From Levilactobacillus senmaizukei DSM 21775 = NBRC 103853 (GTDB lineage Bacteria; Bacillota; Bacilli; Lactobacillales; Lactobacillaceae), in assembly GCF_001592085.1 (NCBI RefSeq), contig NZ_BCWD01000013.1, positions 1 to 62,675 on the forward strand: a stretch of DNA of 62,675 nt. Direction: 5' to 3'. Position 1 is the first letter of the stretch. Every line of letters begins with the position of its first letter. A model generated the notes under the pieces. That model saw only the letters and a program-made list of their open reading frames with translations. It was not told where the DNA came from and did not search any database. Shown here piece after piece: positions 26,395 to 36,303 of the stretch. The translations under genes were made by a program, and so were the position numbers.

Positions 26395-26579
26395 GCTAAT
26401 TCCTCCCTAACGACACAAGACTACCAGCCAGCAATGTAACCGCATCACCGGCCATCACAAAACCAATTTTAGCATATCTCACGGAAAAACGGGCCACTTA
26501 TCCCCAAATTTAACTGACCGGTCATTCATTCATCCCATGATAAGCAAACCCTGTATTAATATTATAGAAGAAACCCAAC

Positions 26580-26605
26580 AAAAAACCGGCCACTAGGACC
26601 GGTTC
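26580..26605 (-). terminator. Terminator of adhE
   Basis: GAACCGG and CCGGTTTT pair across CCTAGTGG, with a T-run on the minus strand. Confidence 0.8.
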
Positions 26606-26620
26606 TCTTCCAACTAAATA

Positions 26621-29239
26621 TTACTTTTCAACATTTTTGCCGTCATATTCATCTAACATAATTTGCTTTAGTTCAGCAACTAAGGGTTCCTTAGGGTTGG
26701 CAGTCGTACATTGGTCCTGGAAGGCCAACTCGGCTAAATGGTCAACCGTCCGGTCGAAGTGAGCCTTGTCGACACCGTTAGCCTTCAGACTTAACGTGAC
26801 GCCAACGGAATGCGCCAAATCAATCACCTTGTGGACCAAAGCTTCCTTCAGTTCTTCTCTCGTGCTACCTTCAAGGCCTAAGAAGCGGGCGATTTGGGCG
26901 TAGTCTTCGTCAGCTCTGAAGTAGTCGTACTTAGGCCACATGGACAACTTCGTTGGTTCCTTGAAGTTGTAACGAATAACGTGGGGCAACGTGATAGCAA
27001 TGGCTAAACCATGAGGCAAGCCGAACTCACCACCCAGTTTGTGGGCAATCGAGTGGTCAACCCCCAAGAAGGCATTGGCAAAGGCCATCCCGGCTAAGGT
27101 TGAGGCGTTATGCATCTCTTCACGGGCCGTGATATCTCCATTGTATGAGGCGGTCAGGTTATCCATAACCAACTTGATGGCTTGCAATGACCATGGCCGC
27201 GTGTAATCGGAGGCCATGTTGGAAACATAGGATTCGATGGCGTGGGTCAACACGTCTAGACCAGAGTAAGCAACCGTCTTCTTGGGCACCGTTTCGATGA
27301 ATTGTGAATCCACAATCGCAACGTCTGGTGTCAAGGCATAGTCGGCCAAGGGGTACTTCACGTGCGTCTCGGAGTCGGTAATCACGGCAAACGGTGTGAC
27401 TTCGGAACCAGTCCCGGAAGTCGTTGGAATAGCCACGAATTGAGCCTTGTGAGGCTTGTTAAACTTGTAAGTCCGCTTCCGGATGTCTAAGAACTTTTGC
27501 TTGGCACCGAAGAAGCTAGCGTCTGGGTCTTCGTAGAAGAGCCACATGTTCTTAGCGGCATCCATCGCTGAACCCCCACCTAAGGCAACAATGGTGTCTG
27601 GCTTGAACATCCGCATTTGCGTCACCCCACGGTTAACGGTGTCCGTGGTTGGATCTGGTTCAACGTCACTGAATAGGGAGTATTCAATCCCGTTTGGTTG
27701 ACGCTTCAATTCATTCAAGACCGTGTCGATGTAACCCAATTCAACCATGGCGGGGTCGGTAACCAAGAAGACCCGCTTAACACCCGGCATATCGTTCAGG
27801 TAACGCACGGACGTCTTTTCAAAGTAAACTCGAGGAAGTTTAATCCACTGCATGTTATTTCGCCGCTTTGCAATAGTTTTGATGTTCAAGAGGTCAAAGG
27901 CAGAAACGTTGTGAGACACGGAGTTCTTACCCCATGAACCCGTACCTAAAGTCAGTGATGGCACCATTTCGTTGTAAAGGTTCCCAATCCCACCGATGGC
28001 GGAAGGCGTGTTGACCAAGACCCGGCTAGCCTTCATCTTAATCCCAAATTCGGTCGCCAAGTCATCGTTCATGGTGTGAATGTCCGCCGTGTGCCCCAGC
28101 CCACCGAAGTGGAGAAGTTCGTCACATAACTTGAAGGCATCGTCCTTACTCTTCGCCTTGAAAACGGAGATAACTGGCGATAACTTTTCTTGCGACAGCG
28201 GTGCATCTGGACCAACACCGGAGATTTCGGCAGCTAAGACCTTGGTGTTAGCAGGAACCTTGATCCCCGCTAAATCAGCAATCTTTGTGGCAGCCATCCC
28301 AGCGATTGGACCCTTAACGCCACCCGCTGGCCGGAACATCGCGTCGGCCAAAGCCTTGTGGTCACTCTTCTTAATGAAGAAGACGCCACGGTCTTGCATT
28401 TCTTGCTTAACGTCATCGTAAATGGCGGCATCGATAACGGCACTGTTTTCGGAAGCACAGACCATCCCGTTATCAAACGTCTTGGATAAGACAATGTCAT
28501 AGACGGCGCGCTTGATGTTGGCCGACTTTTCAATATAAGCTGGGCCGTTACCAGGACCAACTCCTAAAGCTGGTTTACCGGTGGAGTAAGCCGCCTTAAC
28601 CATGCCAGGGCCACCGGTTGCCAAGACACTGGCAATCATGGGGTGGTTCATCAAAGCCGTCGTTGCTTCAAGACTAGGCTTGTCGATCCACTGGATAACA
28701 CCTTCAGGCGCACCGGCAGCAATCGCAGCATCCCGAACAACCTTAGCGGCCATGACGGAAGACTTTTGAGCTTGTGGGTGAAAGGCAAAGATGATTGGGT
28801 TCCGCGTCTTAACGGCGATTAGAGACTTGAAGAGTGTCGTTGACGTCGGGTTCGTTACCGGGGTAACCCCCGCCAAGATCCCGAGTGGTTCGGCGACGGT
28901 AATCAATTGCCGTTCGTGATCATCCTTGATGATCCCAACGGTCTTGTTGTTCTTGATTGAGTGCCAGATTTCTTCGGTTGCAAACATGTTCTTGACAGCC
29001 TTATCTTCCATAACACCACGGCCAGTTTCTTCAAAGGCCGCCTTGGCTAATTCCATGTGGTGGTCTAAGCCGGCGATGGCCATCTGGTGAACAATGTGGT
29101 CCACTTGTTCTTGGGTAAAGTCATCCATGGCACATAGAGCATCGTGTGCCTTACTCGTTAAGCGGGTCATCATTTCCGCAACGGTTTCATCATTATTATT
29201 ATCTGTGGTAGGAGTGGTCTCTTTCACATTTTTCAACAT
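26621..29239 (-). CDS. adhE: Bifunctional acetaldehyde-CoA/alcohol dehydrogenase
   Basis: Converts acetyl-CoA to acetaldehyde and ethanol, oxidising two NADH; essential for redox balance in heterolactic growth. 872 residues: an aldehyde dehydrogenase half (about 1-440) with the catalytic Cys in DNGMVCASENS, and an iron-dependent alcohol dehydrogenase half (about 460-872) with GGGSAMDAAK, PTTSGTGSEVTPF and the metal motif DHSIAHKLGGEFGLPHG. SD GGAGG precedes the ATG. Upstream lie a Rex-type operator and a cre-like site, fitting control by NADH/NAD ratio and carbon catabolite state. Confidence 0.97.
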   Translation of the reverse strand: MLKNVKETTPTTDNNNDETVAEMMTRLTSKAHDALCAMDDFTQEQVDHIVHQMAIAGLDHHMELAKAAFEETGRGVMEDKAVKNMFATEEIWHSIKNNKTVGIIKDDHERQLITVAEPLGILAGVTPVTNPTSTTLFKSLIAVKTRNPIIFAFHPQAQKSSVMAAKVVRDAAIAAGAPEGVIQWIDKPSLEATTALMNHPMIASVLATGGPGMVKAAYSTGKPALGVGPGNGPAYIEKSANIKRAVYDIVLSKTFDNGMVCASENSAVIDAAIYDDVKQEMQDRGVFFIKKSDHKALADAMFRPAGGVKGPIAGMAATKIADLAGIKVPANTKVLAAEISGVGPDAPLSQEKLSPVISVFKAKSKDDAFKLCDELLHFGGLGHTADIHTMNDDLATEFGIKMKASRVLVNTPSAIGGIGNLYNEMVPSLTLGTGSWGKNSVSHNVSAFDLLNIKTIAKRRNNMQWIKLPRVYFEKTSVRYLNDMPGVKRVFLVTDPAMVELGYIDTVLNELKRQPNGIEYSLFSDVEPDPTTDTVNRGVTQMRMFKPDTIVALGGGSAMDAAKNMWLFYEDPDASFFGAKQKFLDIRKRTYKFNKPHKAQFVAIPTTSGTGSEVTPFAVITDSETHVKYPLADYALTPDVAIVDSQFIETVPKKTVAYSGLDVLTHAIESYVSNMASDYTRPWSLQAIKLVMDNLTASYNGDITAREEMHNASTLAGMAFANAFLGVDHSIAHKLGGEFGLPHGLAIAITLPHVIRYNFKEPTKLSMWPKYDYFRADEDYAQIARFLGLEGSTREELKEALVHKVIDLAHSVGVTLSLKANGVDKAHFDRTVDHLAELAFQDQCTTANPKEPLVAELKQIMLDEYDGKNVEK

Positions 29240-29397
29240 GGTTATGCCTCCATTTATTTAAAAAATCCTTGTTAACTTATTCACGAGTATTATCATATCA
29301 CAGATTTTTCGTGGTGCAAGCACTTTATGTTAAAAAGATCACAAATAATCAACATCTACAAGAACGCCTATATAGCGCGTTCTTTGGCCAGCTTGAA

Positions 29398-29411
29398 TGT
29401 AAGCGCATACA
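29398..29411. promoter_or_regulatory. cre-like site (CcpA)
   Basis: TGTAAGCGCATACA matches the consensus TGWAANCGNTNWCA at all but one position. It is about 160 bases upstream of adhE; the divergent gene at 29602 could also be affected. Confidence 0.55.
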
Positions 29412-29442
29412 TAAGAATTAACAAAAATATCGATTCGCTTTT

Positions 29443-29460
29443 GTGTGAATGGTTTCACTA
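29443..29460. promoter_or_regulatory. Rex-type operator
   Basis: GTGTGAA-TGGT-TTCACTA matches the Rex box TTGTGAA-N4-TTCACAA at 12 of 14 arm positions, with a perfect GTGAA/TTCAC core. It is about 200 bases upstream of adhE, a classical Rex target. Confidence 0.6.
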
Positions 29461-29601
29461 ACAAACTAAAACATTTTCAGCAAATCGGGTCCAATCCGCT
29501 TTTTTCCATTGAATAGCGGTAACCAAACGATTCCCCCCAGCAACTTCCCGATTTTATGCTAAAGTTAGGTTAACCATTTATCCCGAAAGGAGTTGCGGCG
29601 T

Positions 29602-31395
29602 ATGCAAGCGTGGACCTTTTGGAAGGATGCCACCCGACACTTCTTCCAGCACTGGGGCAGCTACGTCACCCTAGTCTTTCTCACCAACCTGCTCATTAGC
29701 TATATCGCGGTACCCATCTTCACCTGGCTCGTGGCACAACTCATGCGTTGGCAAGACATTCCCTATGTGTCTTACACCAATCTATGGTCGATGACCATCC
29801 ACCACCCCTTAGCGATTCTGGGCCTGCTGCTCATTCTCTTAACCATCATCACGCTAATCTATTGGCAATTTGCCTACCTACTCCTAGGCGTAACCAACAT
29901 TCGCCGCGGCCGGCCACAGACGACCCGCAGCGTGTTGTACGACACCTTCCGCAGTATTGCTGGCGCCTCCCCCAGCACGTTTTTCTTCTTTATTGGTTAC
30001 TTTATTGTGATTATTCCTTTCGGAAGTGAACTCTTTACCACGCCACTGCTCAATAAGGCGAAGATTCCCGCCTTCATTACCAGCTACCTTATGGCCAATC
30101 CCGTCTGGGCTGTCTGTCTCGGATTATTCTATCTTGTGGCCGCCTATGTTGGCACCCGTCTAATTGGGGTGCTGCCACTCATGATTATCGACCACTACCA
30201 TAGTCACGACGCCATTCGCTTGAGCTGGCAGCGTACGCGGGGGCGGTTCTGGACCTACTTTTCTAAGTTAGTGATCACCTTCATCATGGTCAGTATCGGG
30301 GTCGCCGTCATTTACGCCATCCTTTACGTTGGGCAACTCGGTTTTGATAAGACCCCCTTTGGGCTAGCCGGAGCAACGGCCAATCTCTTCTTGATGGAAG
30401 TCATTACCGAATTCATCATCTGTTACGCGACTATTCTGTTCATGATGGTCATTCTCAGCAGTCATTCGGCCAACCAACCGACACCCACCATGCTCCTGAA
30501 TTTCCACGAACCCGCTCGAACCAAGCTACGGACCCGATTACTGATTATCATCGGACTGGTGGCTATCAGTGCCTCATTAGTTGGTTTTAACCTGGTCTAT
30601 CTAAACGGCCTCGCCATGTCGACTCCACTCACCATTGCTCACCGCGGCGTGGATAACGGGAATGGCGTCCAAAATACCATTCCAGCAATGGTCAAGACCA
30701 GTAAAGAAAAACCCGACTACGTCGAAATGGATATCCGCGAAACCAAGGACCATCAATTTGTAGTCATGCACGATGCCAACCTCAAAAATTTAGCTGGACT
30801 AAATCGCACGGTGTCCAAGATGACCTTGAAACAACTCACCAAGGTCACGCTCACAGAAAATGGCTACCAAGCCAAAATCCCTAGCTTTAACGACTATCTC
30901 AACGCTGCCATTCGTCATCACCAAAAACTACTCATCGAAATCAAGACAAGTTCGCGTGATACGAGAGACCTACCCGAGCGCTTCTACCGACAATTTGGCC
31001 AACGAATCCTGACGAATCACGAACAGATTCACACGCTGAGTTACGGCATCATGAACACCTTAAAAACCAAGTATCCTCAACTGTTTGTGAGTTATATCAT
31101 GCCGTATAATCTGACCTTCCCCCGAACGAAGGCCAACGCCTACACCATGGAATCAACGACCTTAAACGATAACTTCATCGACCAGGCCAACCGCGAGCAC
31201 AAGCGCGTCTACGCTTGGGACATCGACGACATTACCAGTCTCGATCAGATGATGTTTATGGGCGTGAACGGCGTCATCACCAATAATCTCAGCACCATTC
31301 AACAAGAAATCAAGGACAACACGGATCATCCTAGTTACGCTAACCTACTCTTAGCGTTCATGAATGACCTGTCCTTAGAAACTCAGACCCAATAA
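29602..31395 (+). CDS. Membrane-anchored glycerophosphodiester phosphodiesterase
   Basis: 597 residues. The N-terminal half (about 15-335) has eight or so membrane segments; the C-terminal half is a GDPD TIM-barrel domain facing the outside. Catalytic-site residues are visible in IAHRGVDNGNG, VEMDIRETKDHQFVVMHD and LIEIKT. The usual ENT of the first loop reads QNT here. It releases glycerol phosphate from glycerophosphodiesters, perhaps from teichoic acid or lipids. The ATG at 29602 has AAAGGAG ten bases upstream; an ATG nine bases earlier overlaps that site. Confidence 0.9.
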   Translation: MQAWTFWKDATRHFFQHWGSYVTLVFLTNLLISYIAVPIFTWLVAQLMRWQDIPYVSYTNLWSMTIHHPLAILGLLLILLTIITLIYWQFAYLLLGVTNIRRGRPQTTRSVLYDTFRSIAGASPSTFFFFIGYFIVIIPFGSELFTTPLLNKAKIPAFITSYLMANPVWAVCLGLFYLVAAYVGTRLIGVLPLMIIDHYHSHDAIRLSWQRTRGRFWTYFSKLVITFIMVSIGVAVIYAILYVGQLGFDKTPFGLAGATANLFLMEVITEFIICYATILFMMVILSSHSANQPTPTMLLNFHEPARTKLRTRLLIIIGLVAISASLVGFNLVYLNGLAMSTPLTIAHRGVDNGNGVQNTIPAMVKTSKEKPDYVEMDIRETKDHQFVVMHDANLKNLAGLNRTVSKMTLKQLTKVTLTENGYQAKIPSFNDYLNAAIRHHQKLLIEIKTSSRDTRDLPERFYRQFGQRILTNHEQIHTLSYGIMNTLKTKYPQLFVSYIMPYNLTFPRTKANAYTMESTTLNDNFIDQANREHKRVYAWDIDDITSLDQMMFMGVNGVITNNLSTIQQEIKDNTDHPSYANLLLAFMNDLSLETQTQ

Positions 31396-31440
31396 AAAAA
31401 GAGCGCTTAACCTAGTCTTTTGCTAGGTTGAGCGCTCTTT
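31393..31440. terminator. Bidirectional terminator
   Basis: AAAGAGCGCTTAACCTAG and CTAGGTTGAGCGCTCTTT pair; it serves the phosphodiesterase (+) and the DUF1836 gene (-). Confidence 0.9.
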
Positions 31441-31515
31441 AACTAATTTAGATTTTTAAAAATTTCAGCTGTCGTCCGACTAACCATCCTGTCAGATGCC
31501 AACTCAACAAGCAGC

Positions 31516-32040
31516 CTATTTCTTGGTAACCTTCCGCAATGGCCGTTTGATCAATCGCAATAGCTTTTCGGATTGGAGCCGGGAGACGACGGCATCGATG
31601 GCAACCTGTACCAGCTTCTCATTTAGGTTCTGAGCGGCCGGTTGTACGTGATCCTCGCCGAGGTGGTGCAACCGGTCCTCCAGTTGGCCAATGAAGTTAT
31701 CATAGGCTTGCTTGGGATAGTCACCGGCCGTAATCTGGTCGATACCAGAACGCACCGTATCGGTCTGGAACATGGGTTTCAACAGACTAATCATCAAGAT
31801 ATCCGTGAGTTGCATGGTCTGATACTTCTTTTTGACGGGCGCCATAATAATATTGTGCTTCACGTAATTGTTAATCATTGCCGGCGTCACGGTATCAATC
31901 CCTAGTGGCCCCAGAATATCGTTAATCAGTGCCGTGACCTGGTCCATGTATAAATCGAACTTAGGAAGATCATCCCACCGGGGTAACCGTACCCCATGCA
32001 TCTGGTGTTCCCACCGGGTGTATTGATTAAAGTCTGCCAT
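31516..32040 (-). CDS. DUF1836 protein, MerR-like fold, function unknown
   Basis: 174 residues. It shows the family's typical start (LPRWDDLPKFDLYMDQV), the block TPAMINNYVKHNIIMAPVKKKY, which resembles a MerR-type winged helix, and LTDILMISLLKPMF. No transporter or enzyme motif. It is transcribed alone. DNA binding is inferred from the fold only. Confidence 0.8.
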   Translation of the reverse strand: MADFNQYTRWEHQMHGVRLPRWDDLPKFDLYMDQVTALINDILGPLGIDTVTPAMINNYVKHNIIMAPVKKKYQTMQLTDILMISLLKPMFQTDTVRSGIDQITAGDYPKQAYDNFIGQLEDRLHHLGEDHVQPAAQNLNEKLVQVAIDAVVSRLQSEKLLRLIKRPLRKVTKK

Positions 32041-32127
32041 GTCTATCCCTACCTTCCGTTAATATCCCTATTATATCATACTAACTAGTCTTGATGACTA
32101 GCTAAGCATAACGAAGGTTGTTTTTAG

Positions 32128-34473
32128 CTAGCGCCATTTTATTTTGCTGAGAATTCGCTTGCCTAGTCCATCCTGAACCAGCATAAACACTGGAAAAATA
32201 CTGGCTATGAGCGGCAGGTATAGTAAGGCTAACCGCCAGTTAAGGAGACTAACCAGCGAGAAAATCGGGCCAGCAATCAAGAAGACCCCGGCGAATAGGA
32301 TCGCCATTAGGATAACTAAGGCCACCTTGAACCGGTTCATTGGCCGCGCCACTAGAACCAAGGCATTGAGACCCACAAGTCCCGTCATTAACACACTCAG
32401 CGTGGACGTCGTGGCAAAGCTCAAGTGGAACTGGGTCCCAATTCCTAGAATAACCAGGATGTAACCCACCACACAGACCGCGGCGGGTGCCGCAATCTCC
32501 ATGACCTGTTGCATGAAGCGTCCGGCAATCCGGTCGTGGTTCGGCTGTAGTGCCAAGAAGAAGGTGGGGATTCCCACCATCAGTGAGGAAATTGGGGTAA
32601 GTTGAATCGGTTCAAACGGATAACTCCGACTCATGAAGATAAAGATCAGGGTTAAGACAACCGAGTACATCGTCTTGATCAGGTAAAGCGAGGCCACTCG
32701 TTCAATGTTATTGATGACCCGGCGGCCTTCATTTAAGACGTGGACCATCGCATCGAAATTTGATTCAATTAGGACAAAGTCGGCCAAACTCTTAGTGGCC
32801 TCGCTTCCAGACGCCATCGCAATGCTACAATCGGATTGGCGTAACGCCAGCAGATCGTTGACCCCATCCCCCGTCATCGCCACCGTGTGACCAGCGGCTT
32901 GATAGGCCTTGATGAGACTTTCCTTTTGTTGAGGGGTTACCCGACCAAAGACATTGTAGTCCTGAACCAACCGGTTATAATCCGGTTTAGGCCCCACCTG
33001 GCTCATATCAACCAGCTGTTGGGCGCCGGCAATTTCCGCCCGTTCGGCGATGCTGGCCACTGTCACGGGGTTATCGCCGGAGATGACCTTAAGCGCCACA
33101 TCCTGTTTCGCAAAGAAACTAAACGTGGACTTGGCCCGTGGTCGTAATTCATCCGTGATCAATAATAATCCCAAGGCCACGGGCGCCGTTGGGTGTGGCG
33201 CCGGCATGGCGGTCACCTTGGCTAACAACAGTACCCGGTAACCGCGCTGGGCCCAGGTCTGAATTCGCTGCTGGACACCGACGGGCACCTGGTCATAAAT
33301 GAATTCGGGCGCACCTAAGACGAACGACTCGCCATCGATCGTCGCCCCACTCCACTTACGATCCGAAGAGAATGGCTGAATCTCGGTCGCGGTGACCGCT
33401 GGTGATCCCAAGGCGACCCGTACCGCCGTTGCCGTTTCGTTGTCATCACCCGTCGCCGCCACCAACTGAGCAAGGGTGCTTTCAAGTTCGGTCACCGGTA
33501 CCGCCGTTAATGGGTCGATCCGTGCGTATTTCAAATGACCACTGGTAATGGTCCCGGTTTTATCCAGACAAAGGACATCGACCCGCGCCAGCGCTTCAAT
33601 CGCCGGCAACTCTCGAACCAACACCTTACGCCGACCCAGGTTATACGCCCCCACAGCTAGCGCCACAGAGGTCAATAACACGAGACCTTCCGGAATCATT
33701 CCCACCATAGCGGCAACGGTCCCCAGAATGGCTCGTCGCTGATCTTGACCTCGCATGAGTGAGGAAATAAAGAGGGCTGCGCCCAGGGGCACAATGGTGA
33801 AGGTCAACACTTTAATAATCCGATTGATAATGGTTAGGAGTTCACTCGGCGTCCGATGTTCCTGCTTCGCGGAATGGGCTAACTGCTTCACGTAGCTGTC
33901 GTCACCAACCGTCATGGCCTGCACAATGGCCTTGCCACCTAGGATCACGCTCCCGGAAACCAATTCATCCCCGATACTCTTCACAATGGGAGTCGCTTCC
34001 CCGGTAATCTGGGACTCGTCGACCTCTAGTCCGGTGGTTTGCCGAATTCGGCCGTCAACTGGTAACTGATCACCCCGGCCCAGAATCAGGAGATCATCTT
34101 GAACGATCGCGTCTTGATGGCGATTAACGATCGCACCTGCCCGTAAAATCTTAACCTGACTCTCCGAGAGCAAGGCTAACTTATCGACTTGCCGTTTAGA
34201 CCGGATCTCTTGAAAGATTCCAATCCCCGTATTGATGACCACCACGCCCAGGAACAACATGTTTTTATAACTACCCGTGAAGAAGACCAATCCGGCCAAG
34301 ACCAGGTTAATCAAGTTAAATAAGGTCACGATGTTATCCCGGAAGATCTGTTTAACGCTACGGGTTAATGACGGTAACGGGTCGTTCTTCTGGCCCGCCG
34401 CCTCACGTTCAGCAACCTCGGTCGCCGAGAGCCCAATCGTTAAATCTGGCTGCTTGGATTCACTTTGTCTCAC
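32128..34473 (-). CDS. P-type cation-transporting ATPase (type II/III-like)
   Basis: 781 residues. Key sites are intact: actuator TGEA (about 157-160), membrane-segment-4 motif PEGL (261-264), phosphorylated Asp304 in DKTGT and hinge TGDGVNDLLAL. PEGL rather than a CPx motif excludes a heavy-metal P1B pump and points to Ca2+, Mg2+ or a similar cation; the ion is not determined. The GTG start follows AAGGAGG by eight bases. It stands alone. Confidence 0.88.
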   Translation of the reverse strand: MRQSESKQPDLTIGLSATEVAEREAAGQKNDPLPSLTRSVKQIFRDNIVTLFNLINLVLAGLVFFTGSYKNMLFLGVVVINTGIGIFQEIRSKRQVDKLALLSESQVKILRAGAIVNRHQDAIVQDDLLILGRGDQLPVDGRIRQTTGLEVDESQITGEATPIVKSIGDELVSGSVILGGKAIVQAMTVGDDSYVKQLAHSAKQEHRTPSELLTIINRIIKVLTFTIVPLGAALFISSLMRGQDQRRAILGTVAAMVGMIPEGLVLLTSVALAVGAYNLGRRKVLVRELPAIEALARVDVLCLDKTGTITSGHLKYARIDPLTAVPVTELESTLAQLVAATGDDNETATAVRVALGSPAVTATEIQPFSSDRKWSGATIDGESFVLGAPEFIYDQVPVGVQQRIQTWAQRGYRVLLLAKVTAMPAPHPTAPVALGLLLITDELRPRAKSTFSFFAKQDVALKVISGDNPVTVASIAERAEIAGAQQLVDMSQVGPKPDYNRLVQDYNVFGRVTPQQKESLIKAYQAAGHTVAMTGDGVNDLLALRQSDCSIAMASGSEATKSLADFVLIESNFDAMVHVLNEGRRVINNIERVASLYLIKTMYSVVLTLIFIFMSRSYPFEPIQLTPISSLMVGIPTFFLALQPNHDRIAGRFMQQVMEIAAPAAVCVVGYILVILGIGTQFHLSFATTSTLSVLMTGLVGLNALVLVARPMNRFKVALVILMAILFAGVFLIAGPIFSLVSLLNWRLALLYLPLIASIFPVFMLVQDGLGKRILSKIKWR

Positions 34474-34644
34474 CGTGCAAACCTCCTTTACCGTCCACTT
34501 ACTTTATCTTCATTGTACTCGCTTCACTCCGGGACCTCCGGTTGATTTGTAAGAATTCTCCCGGATTTAACCGAATCGTTAGCAGTTAACACTTTGACCA
34601 AACAGTGGGTATAATCGACTTAGTTGTTCAAGGGAGGAACCATT

Positions 34645-34806
34645 ATGAATCACAAATCATCCGCAATTATTTTATTTATTCTCTACCTCATCTTGTTGGG
34701 CTGCATGCTAACGAATCACAGCATGTTGGCGATGTGGATCATGACTGGCGGAATGCTGATCGAAGCCAGTATCAATCTCTTTGATCAGTTTCACCGGCCA
34801 CAGTAA
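34645..34806 (+). CDS. Small two-segment membrane protein
   Basis: 53 residues, with two hydrophobic stretches (about 6-24 and 28-44). The ATG at 34645 follows GGGAGGA. A promoter TTAACA-18-TATAAT precedes it. Not recognised; it lies between the P-type ATPase (divergent) and an aldo/keto reductase. Confidence 0.65.
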   Translation: MNHKSSAIILFILYLILLGCMLTNHSMLAMWIMTGGMLIEASINLFDQFHRPQ

Positions 34807-34879
34807 GCGTTGTCATTCCTTTCATTTTAGCTTAAGATGAATTCATGACGCAACAGTAATGTGAGGAGGCCGTACTTGT

Positions 34880-35728
34880 ATGGCATTAACAAAAATAAGC
34901 GACACCATCTCCTTGGCCGATGGCAAAACCATCCCGGTCATGGGTTTCGGCACTTATCTAATTAAGGATCAAGCGACCATGAACACCAGCATCCAGGCGG
35001 CTTGGGACGCCGGTTATCGGCTCTTTGATACGGCGATGCTTTACCGCAACGAAGATATCCTGGGCCCGGCCTTTCAACAACTGGGGATTCCCCGCGAGGG
35101 CTTCACCCTAACCAGCAAGGTCGCCGAAGTGGTTCAAGGGTACGACCGAACAATGAAGGCCGTCGAGGGGTCGCTAAAACGACTCCAAACGGACTACCTT
35201 GATCTCCTATTAATCCATTGGCCCGTCCGTGAACACTTCTTCGAAACCTGGCGGGCCTTGGAACAACTTAAGGCTAATGGTCAGGTGAAGTCGATTGGCG
35301 TTTCAAACTACTCCGTCGCTCACCTGGAACTTCTAGCCACCCAAGCCAAGGAAATGCCCGTCGTGAACCAGGTGGAATATCACCCCTACCTCAACCAACA
35401 GGGCCTAGTAGACTACGATCAATCACAAAAGATTGTCACGGAAGCGTGGAGTCCCCTGGGACGCCGGGCGGTACTCGACAATCCCATGCTAGCCAAAATT
35501 GCTAAACATCATCACAAGTCCGTGGCCCAAATTGTCTTACGGTGGGAACTACAACACGGCGTGGTCCCTATTCCTAAGTCGACCCATCCCGATCGGATCG
35601 CGGCTAATGCCAACATCTTTGACTTCCAACTCGACCAAGACGAGATGACCATGATCGACCTGCTTAATCAGAATCGCCGTACGGGTAATGACCCCGAGAT
35701 CGTTTATGAGTCCGGCAAACAATACTAA
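34880..35728 (+). CDS. Aldo/keto reductase
   Basis: 282 residues, an NADPH-dependent (beta/alpha)8 reductase related to diketogulonate/methylglyoxal reductases. The catalytic tetrad is intact: Asp50, Tyr55, Lys80, His113. The C-terminal cofactor loop IPKSTHPDRI is present. SD GAGGAGG; the start may be ATG at 34880. Substrate not predictable. Confidence 0.9.
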   Translation: MALTKISDTISLADGKTIPVMGFGTYLIKDQATMNTSIQAAWDAGYRLFDTAMLYRNEDILGPAFQQLGIPREGFTLTSKVAEVVQGYDRTMKAVEGSLKRLQTDYLDLLLIHWPVREHFFETWRALEQLKANGQVKSIGVSNYSVAHLELLATQAKEMPVVNQVEYHPYLNQQGLVDYDQSQKIVTEAWSPLGRRAVLDNPMLAKIAKHHHKSVAQIVLRWELQHGVVPIPKSTHPDRIAANANIFDFQLDQDEMTMIDLLNQNRRTGNDPEIVYESGKQY

Positions 35729-35736
35729 ACAAAATA

Positions 35737-35773
35737 AAAGGCAATCAATCCATTTACGATTGATTGCCTTTTC
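35737..35773. terminator. Bidirectional terminator
   Basis: AAAAGGCAATCAATC and GATTGATTGCCTTTT pair, between convergent reductase and hsp20. Confidence 0.85.
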
Positions 35774-35804
35774 ATTGTTGTGGTTAACCACGAACGCGGT
35801 CGAC

Positions 35805-36230
35805 TTAGTCGATGCTGATTTCGTGATGATCATCCGTCTTAGTTTCCTTAGGCAACGTCAACGTCAAAATACCGTCGGCATACTTTGCCTGAACCTGCTT
35901 CACGTCAATGTCGGGCAGGTAGAACGAACGGGCAACATCTTGGCTACGCCGTTCTTGCCGTAAGATCCGGCCATCTTGGTCCTTTGATTCTTCATTGACA
36001 TGACTCTTACCAGAGATCCGTAACGTCTCATCACGGTAGTCAATATGCAGGTCGTCTTTCTTGAAGCCGGGCACTTCGGCAGTGACAACGTAGTCTTGAT
36101 CATGCTCGACGACATCCGTCTTCATCATGTTATCACCATTAAACATGTCATGACCCAAATTGCCCACTTCATTAAAGAAGTTCATTGGATCGAATAAGTC
36201 AAAGTTGCGGCTCATCATTTCATTAGCCAT
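35805..36230 (-). CDS. hsp20: Small heat-shock protein Hsp20/alpha-crystallin
   Basis: 141 residues, an ATP-independent holdase. The alpha-crystallin domain spans about 37-128: DYVVTAEVPGFKKDDLHIDY, then RSFYLP, and the closing YADGILTLTLPK. A Met-rich N-terminus comes first, and the IxI-like EISID ends the protein. The ATG at 36230 follows GAAAGGGG. The promoter carries both an HrcA site (CIRCE) and a CtsR-like heptad repeat, so heat induction through two repressors is likely. Confidence 0.93.
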   Translation of the reverse strand: MANEMMSRNFDLFDPMNFFNEVGNLGHDMFNGDNMMKTDVVEHDQDYVVTAEVPGFKKDDLHIDYRDETLRISGKSHVNEESKDQDGRILRQERRSQDVARSFYLPDIDVKQVQAKYADGILTLTLPKETKTDDHHEISID

Positions 36231-36275
36231 AATCAATAACCCCTTTCTGTCTTCCTTGTTTACATTATCTATAAT

Positions 36276-36292
36276 AGTCAGTATTGGTCAGT
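36276..36292 (+). promoter_or_regulatory. CtsR-like tandem heptad
   Basis: AGTCAGT-ATT-GGTCAGT has the direct-repeat geometry of the CtsR box (RGTCAAA-N3-RGTCAAA) with two changes in each heptad. It lies between the -35 (TTGCAA) and -10 (TATTAT) of the hsp20 promoter. Confidence 0.45.
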
Positions 36293-36303
36293 ATTGCAAG
36301 CAA

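Noticed and set aside
32128-34473. Heavy-metal pump assignment for the first P-type ATPase
   Set aside because: Its segment-4 motif is PEGL, not CPx, and it has no HMA domain, so it belongs to another P-type group.
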